64,000 nucleotides of DNA from positions 434,001-498,000 of the forward strand of contig NZ_JACDUR010000009.1 in the NCBI RefSeq assembly GCF_013761175.1, written 5' to 3'. Below the pieces are notes generated by a model, which was not told the DNA's origin, ran no database searches, and saw only the letters and a program-made list of their open reading frames with translations. This DNA is from Nonomuraea soli. GTDB lineage: Bacteria; Actinomycetota; Actinomycetes; Streptosporangiales; Streptosporangiaceae. Positions 33,475 through 43,097 of the stretch are shown piece after piece (position 1 is the first letter of the stretch; each line of letters starts with the position of its first letter). The position numbers and the translations under genes were made by a program.

Positions 33475-35346
33475 TCACCCGGCGTAGGCCTTGGCCTGGA
33501 GGGTGTACATCTCCGCATATACCCCGCCGCGTTCCATCAGCTCGGCGTGGTCGCCGCTCTCCACGACACGCCCGCGCTCCAGCACGTAGATGCGGTCGGC
33601 CCACCGCACGCTCGCCAGCCGGTGCGTGATCATGAGCACGGTCCGCTGCACGGCGTGGCGCCGGATGCTCTCGAAGATGGCGTGCTCGGAGCGGGCGTCG
33701 AGTGCCGCCGTGGGCTCGTCGCAGATCAGCAGCGGCGCGTCCCGATACAACCCGCGCGCGACGGCGATGCGCTGCCACTGGCCGCCCGACAGCTCCGTCC
33801 CGCCCCGGTAGGCCGGGTCGAGCAGGGTGTCCAGCCCGTACGGCAGGCGCTCGACGACCCGGTCGGCACCCGAGGCGGCCAGCACGCTCGCGGGCGGCCT
33901 GGCCGTACTCAAGGTGATGTTCTGCCCCGCGGTGAACGGCCAGTGCGTGAAGTCCTGCGCGATGACCGCGATCCGGCCGCGCAACGCGTCGCGGTCGATG
34001 TCACGCGACTCCACGCCGCCCCAGCTCACCGTGCCCTCCTCCGCCAGGTAGAGACCGCCGACGAGCTTGGACAGGGTGGTCTTGCCCGAGCCGTTCTCCC
34101 CGACCAGCGCGACCACCTGGCCGGGCTCGATCTCGATGCTCACCCCGCGCAGCGCCGGTTCCTCGGCGCCCGGGTAGGTGAAGCTCGCCTCGCGCACGCT
34201 GACGCGGTCCAGGTCGGCGGGCGCAGCCGTACCTCCCTGAGGGGAGATCCGTTCCTGAGCGCGCGTAAGGAAGTCGCGATAGTCGGAGAAGTACAGCCCG
34301 GCCTCGTAGGCGGAGTTCAGCCCGTACAGGAACGAGCTCGTGGCGGATCCGGCCCGCTGGATGGCCAGCACGGCGGTCGCAGCGGCGGCCAGCTCGACCT
34401 GACCCGCCCACAGCAGCACGCCGAGCACGACGTAGACCGCGCCGTCGGCCACTCCGCCCAGCGTGCTGCCCACCACCGTGGTGAGTTGCTGCCTGCGCGC
34501 CGCCCGCAGCTCGTAGCGGGTGATCCAGCTGTAGACACGTTCGAACTCGGCCAGCAGGTGGCCGCGCATGCCGTAGGAGCGCACCTCGGCGGCGGAAGCG
34601 CGCTCGGTCATCAGATCCTGCAAGGTCCGCTGCCTGCGGTTGGCCGCCGCGATCCCCGCGTTGACCTGGTAGCCGACCCGGGCGGAACGCACGCTGGCCC
34701 AGGTGGTCGGCACGGTCGCCAGCAGCACCAGCGGCATGAGGAGCGGATGCAGCACGCCCAGCGCCCCGGCGATCGTCACCAGGCCGAACAGCCCGCCGAT
34801 GCTCCCCATCACGGCCCACAGCAGCCAGGTGGCGCCGCGCACGGATAGGGCGGAGGTGCGCTGCACCTGGTCGTGGAAGTCGGGGTCGTCGAAGGCCGCC
34901 AGCTCGACCCGCGTGGTCAGCTCGACCAGCCGGGTGCTGATCGTCTGGGTGATCTGCGGCTCCAGCCGGGCCTTGATCCAGGCGGCCGCCTCCCTGAAGG
35001 CCGCGCGTAACACCATCGACGCCACGACCGCCACGATCGCGGGCATCGCCGCCCGGATGCGCTCGCCGGTCGGCACCGCCTGGAAGAGCCGGGTGAGCAC
35101 GTCGTTGGTGGCCAGCAGGCCGAAGGCGGTGAACAGCTCCGCGGCCATCGTCGCGCCGAGCATCACCACGGTGTCGGCGCGGCTCGTGCGCCACGAGAGG
35201 ATCAGCACCTCTCGCACGAGGATCGGCAGGCGGCGCAGCATGGTGAGCAGCCCGGACGCCGCGACCTCGGCGTCGTGCATCCACCACGGCTGCTCGACCA
35301 GTTCGACGCCGTCGAGCGTTTCGTCCCCCACAAGGAGCACTATCAC
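33475..35346 (-). CDS. ABC exporter, fused membrane and ATPase domains
   Basis: 623 residues from GTG 35346 (start uncertain; later GTG or ATG codons are possible). An N-terminal six-helix exporter domain (about 40-345), then an ATPase with Walker A GENGSGKTT, signature LSGGQWQR and Walker B LLICDEPTAALD. A homodimeric or heterodimeric exporter of unknown substrate; many such half-transporters serve peptides or lipids. It follows nadD by 15 nt and interrupts the usual nadD-rsfS neighbourhood. Confidence 0.88.
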   Translation of the reverse strand: MIVLLVGDETLDGVELVEQPWWMHDAEVAASGLLTMLRRLPILVREVLILSWRTSRADTVVMLGATMAAELFTAFGLLATNDVLTRLFQAVPTGERIRAAMPAIVAVVASMVLRAAFREAAAWIKARLEPQITQTISTRLVELTTRVELAAFDDPDFHDQVQRTSALSVRGATWLLWAVMGSIGGLFGLVTIAGALGVLHPLLMPLVLLATVPTTWASVRSARVGYQVNAGIAAANRRQRTLQDLMTERASAAEVRSYGMRGHLLAEFERVYSWITRYELRAARRQQLTTVVGSTLGGVADGAVYVVLGVLLWAGQVELAAAATAVLAIQRAGSATSSFLYGLNSAYEAGLYFSDYRDFLTRAQERISPQGGTAAPADLDRVSVREASFTYPGAEEPALRGVSIEIEPGQVVALVGENGSGKTTLSKLVGGLYLAEEGTVSWGGVESRDIDRDALRGRIAVIAQDFTHWPFTAGQNITLSTARPPASVLAASGADRVVERLPYGLDTLLDPAYRGGTELSGGQWQRIAVARGLYRDAPLLICDEPTAALDARSEHAIFESIRRHAVQRTVLMITHRLASVRWADRIYVLERGRVVESGDHAELMERGGVYAEMYTLQAKAYAG

Positions 35347-35361
35347 CGCCGACCGGCGACA

Positions 35362-35985
35362 TTACCCCTGATATAGCCCCCGTTTTCCGATGTATTGCAC
35401 GATTCCATCAGGCACCAGGTACCAGATCGGCTCGCCGTTCTCCACCCGCTCGCGGCACTGCGAGGAGGAGATCGCCAGCGCGGGCACCTCGATGAGGCTG
35501 ACCTTGCCGTGGGGCAGGCCCGGGTCGCGCAGGGTGTGGCCGGGGCGGGTGCAGCCGACGAAGTGGGCCAGCTCGAACAGCTCGTCGACGTCCCGCCAGC
35601 TCAGGATGGCCGCCAGCGCGTCGGCTCCGGTGATGAAGTACAGCTCGGCCTGCGAGCCGTAGATGTCGGCCACGTCGCGGAGCGTGTCGATGGTGAACGT
35701 CGGTCCGGGGCGGTCGACGTCGACCCTGGAGACCGAGAACCGGGGATTCGACGCGGTCGCGATCACCGTCATCAGGTACCGGTCCTCGGCCGCCGACACC
35801 TGCTTGTCGTCCTTCTGGTACGGCCGGCCGGTCGGGACGAACACGACCTCGTCCAGATCGAAGTGGTGCGCCACCTCACTGGCTGCGACCAGGTGCCCAT
35901 GGTGGATCGGGTCGAAAGTGCCGCCCATGACCCCGACGCGGCGCTTACCCTCCCCACTCGGTGCATTCATCATGGATCGGACCAT
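35362..35985 (-). CDS. nadD: Nicotinate-nucleotide adenylyltransferase
   Basis: 207 residues. The nucleotidyltransferase motif GGTFDPIHHGHL near the N-terminus and the C-terminal ISSSQCRERVENGEPIWYLVP are diagnostic. It joins nicotinate mononucleotide and ATP in NAD synthesis. The start could be ATG 35985, 35973 or 35970. It belongs to the conserved proBA-nadD-rsfS neighbourhood. Confidence 0.96.
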   Translation of the reverse strand: MVRSMMNAPSGEGKRRVGVMGGTFDPIHHGHLVAASEVAHHFDLDEVVFVPTGRPYQKDDKQVSAAEDRYLMTVIATASNPRFSVSRVDVDRPGPTFTIDTLRDVADIYGSQAELYFITGADALAAILSWRDVDELFELAHFVGCTRPGHTLRDPGLPHGKVSLIEVPALAISSSQCRERVENGEPIWYLVPDGIVQYIGKRGLYQG

Positions 35986-36067
35986 ACGCGCAAGCCGTAT
36001 GAAGCTTTACGGCACCCCCTCTTCAATGAACCGCGCACCACACCATTCGCGGACGTAGCATGCCCGC

Positions 36068-37084
36068 ATGACGACCACCCCGGATCGCAGCCGCGTCCAA
36101 CTGCCCGGCATCTCATCCCGTGCCTACGAACACCCCGCAGACCGGTCCGCGCTGGTCGCTCTGCGCAAGCTGAGCGGGTTCGACACGGTTCTCAAGCAGA
36201 TGTCCGGTCTCATCAGCGAACGCCGGCTCCGCCTCATGTACCTGGCCTCGGCCGTGCGCGCCAGCGAGACCCAGTTCCGCTCGGTCTACGACATGGGCCG
36301 CGACGCCGCCTACACCCTCGACCTGCACCGGGTCCCCGAGATCTACGTGCAGCAGGACCCGCGCGTCAACGCCATGGCCATCGGCTTCGACGACCCGTTC
36401 ATCGTCGTGACGACGGGTCTGCTGAACCTCATGAACGAAGAGGAGCAGCGTTTCGTCATCGGCCACGAGACCGCCCACATCCTGTCGGGCCACGCCGTCT
36501 ACCGGACGATGCTCATCATCCTCACCCAGCTCGCCACCCGCGTGGCCTGGATCCCGCTCGGCTACATCGGCCTGCGCGCCATCGTCGCCGGCCTCGAGGA
36601 GTGGTTCCGCAAGTCCGAGCTGTCGTGCGACCGCGGCGGCCTGCTCACCGGCCAGGACCCCGAGACCGCCAAGCGCGCCCTGATGAAGCTCGCCGGCGGC
36701 GACTACACCCACGAGATGAACATCGAGGCCTTCCTCGCCCAGTACCAGGAGTACGACACCGCCGGTGACCTGCGCGACGGCTTCCTCAAGGTGCTCAACC
36801 TCCTCGGCACCACCCACCCCTTCGCCGTCGTCCGCGTCGCCGAGCTCGACAAGTGGCACCGGCGCGGCGAGTACGAGCGCATCCTCTCGGGCGACTACCC
36901 CCGCCGCGAGGACGACGCCGACGTCAAGGTCACCGACGAGATCAAGGCCGCCGCGGAGTCGTACCGGCGCTCCTGGTCGGAGTCGCAGGACCCGTTCATC
37001 GGCGTGCTTCGCGACGTCGCCGAGGGAGCTGTCAACGCCGGTGAGCGCATCTTCAACCGCTTCGCCCGCCGCGACGGCAACTGA
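36068..37084 (+). CDS. M48-family zinc metalloprotease
   Basis: 338 residues from ATG 36068. A TAGCAT box at 36056-36061 ends 6 nt upstream, so the mRNA is likely leaderless. Zinc motif HETAH in VIGHETAHILSGHAVY, a downstream Glu region ELSCDRGGLL, and a hydrophobic hairpin (MLIILTQLATRVAWIPLGYIGL). M48 (HtpX/Ste24-like) enzymes cleave membrane or misfolded proteins. Read divergently from nadD. Confidence 0.88.
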   Translation: MTTTPDRSRVQLPGISSRAYEHPADRSALVALRKLSGFDTVLKQMSGLISERRLRLMYLASAVRASETQFRSVYDMGRDAAYTLDLHRVPEIYVQQDPRVNAMAIGFDDPFIVVTTGLLNLMNEEEQRFVIGHETAHILSGHAVYRTMLIILTQLATRVAWIPLGYIGLRAIVAGLEEWFRKSELSCDRGGLLTGQDPETAKRALMKLAGGDYTHEMNIEAFLAQYQEYDTAGDLRDGFLKVLNLLGTTHPFAVVRVAELDKWHRRGEYERILSGDYPRREDDADVKVTDEIKAAAESYRRSWSESQDPFIGVLRDVAEGAVNAGERIFNRFARRDGN

Positions 37085-37135
37085 CGGCGCCAGGAGGTTG
37101 CTCACGGGGCGGCTTTGACCGTATCGTCCCGCCCC

Positions 37136-37891
37136 GTGAGACTCCCCGCCATCGCCGCACTGAGCTGCGTCTTCGTGCTGGCGTTCACCTCCCCCGCCGC
37201 CGCGTACCCGATCAACGAGCCCGAGCTCACCGGCAACGCGCTCTACTCCTACGGCCCGCTGCCCGAGTCGGACTGCGCCGAGAAGCCGGTCGACCCCAAC
37301 AACGTGAGCGCGGCCAAGAACTACCTGCGCGGCCTGTTCTCCTGCCTCGACTCCACCTGGGGCCAGTACCTCGCCGCCAACGGCGCGGAATCCGACCCCA
37401 TCAAGGTCGTCTTCGTCAAGAAGATGCCCAGGAAGTGGTGCGGGAGCGCCACCGGCTCGGCGAACTCGTCCTACCGCTACTGCGACGAGACCAAGACCGT
37501 CATGTTCAAGCTCGGAAGCAGCTGGCTCGACTACCCGGAAGACCTGTGGCTCTTCCACATGGCTGCCACCGCCTACGGCTTCCACGTGCAGAATCTGGTC
37601 GGCATCACGCACGCCTACGACCGCGCCCCCTACAAGGGCAAGGCCGAGCTCAACGAGCAGATCCGCCGCCACAGCCTCCAGTCCGACTGCCTGAGCGGCG
37701 CCTTCCTCAAGAGCATCTGGCCGCTCAAGGGCCGCGACAGCGGGGACCTGGCCGAGCTGTACGACCTGTTCGAGAGCGACCCCGAGTACGGCAAGGCACG
37801 ATCGCAGCGTTACTGGGTCAGGGAAGGCTTCGCCAACGCCGACCCGGGTGACTGCAACACCTGGAGCGCCTCCTCCACCAAGGTGGCCTGA
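37136..37891 (+). CDS. Secreted neutral-zinc-metallopeptidase homologue, probably inactive
   Basis: 251 residues from GTG 37136 with a signal peptide ending SPAAA. Overall pattern matches the YpfJ/PF04228 family: VVFVKKMPRKWCG, SYRYCDETKTVMF, the LQSDCLSGAF block and the C-terminal YWVREGFANADPGDCNTWS. The zinc site expected as AHEFGHHVQ reads ATAYGFHVQ (144-152): His and Glu are replaced by T145 and A146, and the next His by F149. Catalysis by the known mechanism is therefore unlikely. It may bind peptides or cell wall instead. Its neighbour upstream is an intact M48 protease. Confidence 0.75.
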   Translation: MRLPAIAALSCVFVLAFTSPAAAYPINEPELTGNALYSYGPLPESDCAEKPVDPNNVSAAKNYLRGLFSCLDSTWGQYLAANGAESDPIKVVFVKKMPRKWCGSATGSANSSYRYCDETKTVMFKLGSSWLDYPEDLWLFHMAATAYGFHVQNLVGITHAYDRAPYKGKAELNEQIRRHSLQSDCLSGAFLKSIWPLKGRDSGDLAELYDLFESDPEYGKARSQRYWVREGFANADPGDCNTWSASSTKVA

Positions 37892-37997
37892 TCACGTGAC
37901 TTCCTGATCGCCGCCTCTCGACAGGGCCGGGCGCGGGTTCGCCACCGGGTGAGCCCGGCTCGTGCAACACGTGGGCCGCGCCCTCGTCGAGGGTCTC

Positions 37998-40349
37998 CTA
38001 GCCGAACAGCAGAGCGATCGCGCGCACGGCGGCCGTGCACAGGGCGACGAACCCGCCCAGCACGGCCAGCGCCCGCAGGCCCTCGCGCCTCAACTGGGGC
38101 AGCCGTGCGCCGACCCGCTCGATCTCCCGGCCCAGAATGCCGCCGCAGACGACGCCGAACACGACGCCCGCCGCCGTGACCGGCGCGATCTGCTCCCACC
38201 AGACGGCTCCGAGCTCGCCGCCCGCCACCGCCCAGAGCGTCGCCCCGGCGATCGCGACGGCCGGGATGCCCGGCCACACCACGACGGTCACGGCCGACGC
38301 GGCGGCCGCCACCGGGAAGAGCAGGACGCGCAACGTTACCCTGACCTTGCGCGAGGCGCGCTTGTGCACCGACCAGTGGCCCAGCCACAGGGTGCGGGTC
38401 AGGATCACGAACACGGCGGTGATGGCGACGGTGGCCACCGGCCAGATGAAGGTCGCCACGACGCACGGCACCGCGAGCACGGCCAGGACCACCAGGGCGA
38501 CGTTCCCTTGCGGGAGTGCCGTGGTGCTGGGCTCGGCTCCCGCGGCCGCGCGTGCTCTGGCCCGCACCTTGCGGCTCCGCGCCGCCGGGCCCGCCTCGGC
38601 GGCGCTTCGCGCGTCGACCGACGAGCGGCCGGCCAGCTTGGCCTCGGCGCGGAGCTTGGCCCGGGACTCACCCGAGACCCTGGCCGCCGCCCTGGCCTCC
38701 TGCGCGGCGGTGCGGCTGGAGACGGCCCCTCGCGCCTCGGCGGCGGACCGGGTCGTGACGCGCGGCTCCGCCCCTCCGGCTCGGGCCGCCGCCCGCGCCT
38801 CCCGCGCCTCCCGTGCTTCCGCCCCTCCAGCTCTCGCTGCCGCCCGCGCTTCCCGCGCTTCACGCGCCTCCGGCCCTCCGGCTCGGGCCGCCGCCCGCGC
38901 CTCCGCGCTCCCGGACCTGGCAGCCGCTCGTGCTTCCCGCGCCTCCCGTGCCTCCTGGGCCGATGATCGGCTCGTCGTGCGCGGCTCGGGGGCTCCGGAC
39001 CGGCTCGCCGCCGCCGTGCCACGCGCGTCGTCGGAGGCACGCCCCGCGACCCGCGCATCGCCGGGCGTACGGCCCGCCGCCGCTCCTCGCGGTTCCCCCC
39101 CGGCCCTGGCGTCGGCCGCAGCCGATCGCCCAGAGGCCGCAGCCCCACGCGCCTCCGCCGCACCGGGACGCCCGGAACCCGCGGCCCCACGCCCGTCCGC
39201 CGAAGACCGCCCGGAAGCCGAAGCGCCACGCCCGTCGCCCGAGGACCGCCCAGACCCCGCAGCCCCACGCGGCTCGGGCGCGCCCGACCGTCCGCGCGGC
39301 TCCGTCGCGCCCCGCCCTTCGGCGGCCGAGCGGCCGGGCGTGCCGGCACCGCGCGACTCCCCGGAAGGCCGCCCCGTGGACGCACGCCCCTCACCGGAGC
39401 GACGCCCAGGTCGCGACCGCTCACCCGTGGTGCGCCCCTCCTCCGAACGCCCGGGACGCGACCGCTCACCCGTGGTGCGCCCTTCCTCCGTGCGCCCGCG
39501 CGGTCCGCCGCCCTCGACGGGGGCGCGCGGCTGCGGCGGCGAGTCCTGGGAGTCGGCCGAGGCCTTGGCCAGCCGCGTCAGCCGGTCGGCGAGCAGCGCG
39601 GCGGTGGGCCGCTTGGCGGGCTCGCGGTTCAGCGATGCCCTGACCAGCGGCAGCAACCCGGCAGGCACCCCCTTGAGGTCCGCCTGCCCGTTGAGCACGT
39701 TGTACATCTGCGCCTCGGCCGTACCCCGCCCGAAGGTGGGCCGTCCGGTGGCGGCGAAGGCGACGGTGGCGGCCCACGCGTAGACGTCGGCGGGCTCGGC
39801 CACCTGCTCGTCGGCGAACAGCTCGGGCGGCGCGTAGCCGGGGGTGCCGAGGAAGGTGCCGGTCAGCGTCAGCCGGGTGGCGTCGCTGACCTGGGCGATG
39901 CCGAAGTCGATCAGCACCGGGCCCTCGGAGCCCATCAGCACGTTGGCGGGCTTGAGGTCGCGGTGGACGATCCCGGCGGCGTGCACGATGGCCAGGGCGG
40001 TGGCGATGCCCCTGGCCAGGTCGACGAGCTCGGAGCCGAGCAGCGGGCCGCCCCGCCGTACGCGGTGGAGCAGCGTGTCGCCGTCGATGTACTCCATGAC
40101 CAGGTAGGGCCGGTCGCACTCCAGGTCGGCGTCGAGGACCCTGGCGACGTACGGGCTCTCCACCCGACGCAGCGCCCGGACCTCGCGGTCCAGCCTGACC
40201 CTGGACTTCTCGTCGTCGACCAGGTCACGCAGGACCTTGATCGCCACCTGCTCACCACGGCGGCTGCTGGCGAGATAGACCTCGCCCATCCCGCCCCGGC
40301 CGAGCTTTTCGAGAAGGGCGTAGGGCCCGACCTTGCCGAGCTTGCTCAC
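37998..40349 (-). CDS. Ser/Thr protein kinase with repetitive linker and membrane domain
   Basis: 783 residues from GTG 40349 (GGGAGGGAC just upstream). Kinase domain (1-265): GRGGMGEVY, Lys38 in VAIKVL, HRDLKPANVL with Asp131, DFGIAQV. Residues 270-590 are low complexity: EEGRTTGERSRPGR repeats, then SGRS/GDGRGA and AREAREARAAARAGG repeats. Then several hydrophobic segments (about 600-783). Unlike PknB-type kinases it has several membrane passes and no PASTA sensor. The signal is unknown. Confidence 0.85.
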   Translation of the reverse strand: MSKLGKVGPYALLEKLGRGGMGEVYLASSRRGEQVAIKVLRDLVDDEKSRVRLDREVRALRRVESPYVARVLDADLECDRPYLVMEYIDGDTLLHRVRRGGPLLGSELVDLARGIATALAIVHAAGIVHRDLKPANVLMGSEGPVLIDFGIAQVSDATRLTLTGTFLGTPGYAPPELFADEQVAEPADVYAWAATVAFAATGRPTFGRGTAEAQMYNVLNGQADLKGVPAGLLPLVRASLNREPAKRPTAALLADRLTRLAKASADSQDSPPQPRAPVEGGGPRGRTEEGRTTGERSRPGRSEEGRTTGERSRPGRRSGEGRASTGRPSGESRGAGTPGRSAAEGRGATEPRGRSGAPEPRGAAGSGRSSGDGRGASASGRSSADGRGAAGSGRPGAAEARGAAASGRSAAADARAGGEPRGAAAGRTPGDARVAGRASDDARGTAAASRSGAPEPRTTSRSSAQEAREAREARAAARSGSAEARAAARAGGPEAREAREARAAARAGGAEAREAREARAAARAGGAEPRVTTRSAAEARGAVSSRTAAQEARAAARVSGESRAKLRAEAKLAGRSSVDARSAAEAGPAARSRKVRARARAAAGAEPSTTALPQGNVALVVLAVLAVPCVVATFIWPVATVAITAVFVILTRTLWLGHWSVHKRASRKVRVTLRVLLFPVAAAASAVTVVVWPGIPAVAIAGATLWAVAGGELGAVWWEQIAPVTAAGVVFGVVCGGILGREIERVGARLPQLRREGLRALAVLGGFVALCTAAVRAIALLFG

Positions 40350-40419
40350 CGTCCCTCCCCTGCGCCCATAAGGGCACAACTTTAACCGTCACTGCCTCTC
40401 GGTTGGCTGAGGCGCGCCG

Positions 40420-40581
40420 TTACTTCGAAAGGAGGTTGTCGAGCTCGGCCCGCTCGTCGGCGATCTTCTTGCGTCCCTTGCGACGCCAGTGGATGTGTCC
40501 TCGTCCCTCCAGCCAGAGCAGCAGCCGGTCGGCGCAGAAGAGCACCACGGCGGCGAACACCAGCGCGATCACGATCTCCAT
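40420..40581 (-). CDS. Small membrane protein upstream-linked to proA
   Basis: 53 residues from ATG 40581, too short for many gene callers. MEIVIALVFAAVVLFCADRL forms one membrane helix and is followed by a basic segment HWRRKGRKK and an acidic end. The codon pattern is GC-rich at third positions as in its neighbours. It follows proA by 49 nt on the same strand. No family recognised. Confidence 0.6.
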   Translation of the reverse strand: MEIVIALVFAAVVLFCADRLLLWLEGRGHIHWRRKGRKKIADERAELDNLLSK

Positions 40582-40630
40582 GTCACCCAGTCAAGCCGCT
40601 ACCCACGGCGAGAACACGGTGACACGCCGT

Positions 40631-41875
40631 CTAGCTGCGGATGTGGCCGTCGCCCGTGTAGATCCACTTGGTGGAGGTGAGCTCGGGCAGGCCCATCGGG
40701 CCGCGCGCGTGGAGCTTCTGGGTCGAGATGCCGATCTCGGCGCCGAAGCCGAACTCGCCGCCGTCGGTGAAGCGGGTGGAGGCGTTGACGGCGACCGCGG
40801 CGGAGTCGACGAGCGCCACGAACCGCCGGGCTGCGCCCTGCGAGCGGGTGACGATCGCCTCGGTGTGCGCCGAGCCGTACTTCCTGATGTGCGCGACGGC
40901 CTCGTCGAGCGAGCCGACGACCTTGGCGGCGATGTCGAGCGACAGGTATTCGGCGTAGTAGTCGTCGTCGGTGGCCTCGACCGCGCCCTGGGCGACGAAG
41001 GCGGGGTCGCCGTGGACGGTCACCCCGGCGCCGGCGAGCGCGGCCATGGCGAGCGGCACGAACGTGCCGGCCACGTCGGCGTGGACCAGCAGCGTCTCGG
41101 CGGCGTTGCACACCGAGGGCCGCTGGACCTTGGCGTTGAGCAGGATCGTCAGCGCCAGGTCGAGGTCGGCCTCGGCGTCGACGTAGACGTGGCAGTTGCC
41201 CACCCCGGTCTCGATGACCGGAACCGTGGACTCCTCGACCACGGAGTTGATGAGCGAGGCGCCGCCGCGCGGGATCAGCACGTCGACCAGGCCGCGGGCG
41301 CGCATGAGCTCCTTGACGGAGTCGCGGGTCAGTCCGGGCACGAGCTGCACCGCCCCGGAGGGCACCTCGGTGTCTTCGAGCGCCTCCTGCATGACCTTGA
41401 CCAGCGCGGTGTTGGATTCGTAGGCGCTGGAGGAGCCGCGCAGCATCACGGCGTTGCCGCTCTTGAGGCACAGCGCGGCCGCGTCGACGGTGACGTTGGG
41501 CCGGCCTTCGTAGATGATGCCGATGACGCCGAGGGGCACGCGGACCTGGCGCAGCTCCAGGCCGTTGGGCAGGGTGGAGCCGCGCGCCACCTCGCCGACC
41601 GGGTCGGGCAGGTCGGCGATCTGGCGTACGGCCTCGGCGATGGCCTCGATGCGCCCGGCGTCGAGCCTGAGCCGGTCGATCATCGCCTCCGAGGTGCCGC
41701 TTTCGCGGGCCTTGGCGACGTCGAGGGCATTGGCCTCGACGATCGTCTCGGTGGCGGCCACCAGCGCGTCGGCCATGACGCGCAACGCCCGGTCCTTCGG
41801 CGCCCGCGGGAGCGGAGCCAGCTCGGCGGCGGCGTCACGCGCCGCGTGGGCGACCTTCAGGAACTCTTCGGACAT
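40631..41875 (-). CDS. proA: Gamma-glutamyl phosphate reductase
   Basis: 414 residues from ATG 41875 (GGAG 6-7 nt upstream). NADPH-dependent reduction of glutamyl-5-phosphate in proline synthesis. Motifs: GVIGIIYEGRPNVTVDAAAL, LKSGNAVMLRGS, catalytic cysteine in QRPSVCNAAETLL, and NASTRFTDGGEFGFGAEIG. Directly after proB with a 24-nt gap. Confidence 0.97.
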   Translation of the reverse strand: MSEEFLKVAHAARDAAAELAPLPRAPKDRALRVMADALVAATETIVEANALDVAKARESGTSEAMIDRLRLDAGRIEAIAEAVRQIADLPDPVGEVARGSTLPNGLELRQVRVPLGVIGIIYEGRPNVTVDAAALCLKSGNAVMLRGSSSAYESNTALVKVMQEALEDTEVPSGAVQLVPGLTRDSVKELMRARGLVDVLIPRGGASLINSVVEESTVPVIETGVGNCHVYVDAEADLDLALTILLNAKVQRPSVCNAAETLLVHADVAGTFVPLAMAALAGAGVTVHGDPAFVAQGAVEATDDDYYAEYLSLDIAAKVVGSLDEAVAHIRKYGSAHTEAIVTRSQGAARRFVALVDSAAVAVNASTRFTDGGEFGFGAEIGISTQKLHARGPMGLPELTSTKWIYTGDGHIRS

Positions 41876-41899
41876 CACGCTCTCCAATGACCGGGGGTC

Positions 41900-43018
41900 T
41901 CAGCTGTGGGAATCCAGTATGACGATGTCGTCGCGGTGGATCAGCTCGCGTTCGTATTCCGGACCGAGCGAGCTGGCCAGCTCGCGGGTGGAGCGGCCGA
42001 GCAGACCCGGGATCTCGCCCGCGTCGAAGTTCACCAGCCCGCGCGCGACCACCCGGCCGCGCGGCCCGCACAGGTCGACGGGGTCTCCCGCGGCGAACTC
42101 GCCCTCGACGGAGACCACCCCGGCGGGCAGCAGCGACTTGCGCCGGGTCACGACCGCCTCGACGGCGCCGTCGTCGAGCACCAGCCTGCCCCGCCCGGTG
42201 GTGGCGTGGGCCAGCCACAGCAGCCGGGTGCCGGGGTGTTTGCCGCCCGGGTGGAAGTAGGTGCCGACGTCGGCGCCCGCGAGCGCCTGGGCGGCGTGGG
42301 CGGCGGCGGTCAGCACGACCGGGATGCCGGCGCCCGTCGCGATGCGCGCGGCCTGCACCTTGGTGACCATGCCGCCGGTGCCGACGGCCGAGCCGTTGCG
42401 CCCGATCTCGACGCCTGCGAGGTCTTCGACGCCGCGCACCTCGGCCAGGCGCCTGGAGCCGGCCCTGGACGGCGGCCCGTCGTAGAGCGCGTCGACGTCG
42501 GACAGCAGCACCAGCGCCTCCGCCCTGGTCAGGTGGGCCACCAGCGCGGCCAGCCGGTCGTTGTCGCCGAAGCGGATCTCGTCGGTGGCGACGGTGTCGT
42601 TCTCGTTGACCACCGGCACGATGCCCAGCTCCAGCAGCCTGTCGAGGGTGCGCTGGGCGTTGGCGTGGTGGGAGCGGCGCATCATGTCGTCGGCGGTGAG
42701 CAGCACCTGGCCGACGCGCAGGCCGTAGCGGGCGAAGGAGGAGGTGTAGCGGGCGACCAGGACCCCCTGGCCGACCGAGGCGGCGGCCTGCTGGGTGGCC
42801 AGGTCGCGGGGCCGGGCGCTCAGGCCCAGCGGGCCGAGGCCGGCGGCGATGGCTCCCGAGGAGACCAGGACGATCTGCGCGCCGCTCCTGCGCCGGGCCG
42901 CGAGCACGTCGACGAGCGCGTCGACCCGGTCGACGTCGATCGTGCCCTGCGGGGTCGTCAGGGAGGAGGAGCCGACCTTGACCACTACTCTCGACGCCGC
43001 GCTGATCTGTTCCCGCAC
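41900..43018 (-). CDS. proB: Glutamate 5-kinase with PUA domain
   Basis: 372 residues from GTG 43018, which gives the usual N-terminus VVVKVGSSSLT; a longer frame reaches ATG 43069. The amino acid kinase domain has LVSSGAIAAG and VNENDTVA. The C-terminal PUA domain (about 285-370) has GRVVARGLVNFDAGE. First step of proline synthesis, normally feedback-inhibited by proline. A TAGGGT box 12 nt upstream suggests a separate near-leaderless promoter, as the usual link to obgE is interrupted. Confidence 0.96.
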   Translation of the reverse strand: MREQISAASRVVVKVGSSSLTTPQGTIDVDRVDALVDVLAARRRSGAQIVLVSSGAIAAGLGPLGLSARPRDLATQQAAASVGQGVLVARYTSSFARYGLRVGQVLLTADDMMRRSHHANAQRTLDRLLELGIVPVVNENDTVATDEIRFGDNDRLAALVAHLTRAEALVLLSDVDALYDGPPSRAGSRRLAEVRGVEDLAGVEIGRNGSAVGTGGMVTKVQAARIATGAGIPVVLTAAAHAAQALAGADVGTYFHPGGKHPGTRLLWLAHATTGRGRLVLDDGAVEAVVTRRKSLLPAGVVSVEGEFAAGDPVDLCGPRGRVVARGLVNFDAGEIPGLLGRSTRELASSLGPEYERELIHRDDIVILDSHS

Positions 43019-43097
43019 GCCCTGAACCCTATCCGAGAGCGCGTGCCGTACCCGCCCGCATTCCGGCATGCGAGACCGGGCACGCAGGGACGGCCGC

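Noticed and set aside
38765..38960. Possible CRISPR-like or satellite array (repeating GC-rich units)
   Set aside because: The units are in frame and encode the Ala/Arg/Glu linker of the Ser/Thr kinase; no regular spacers. No CRISPR array was seen anywhere in the window.
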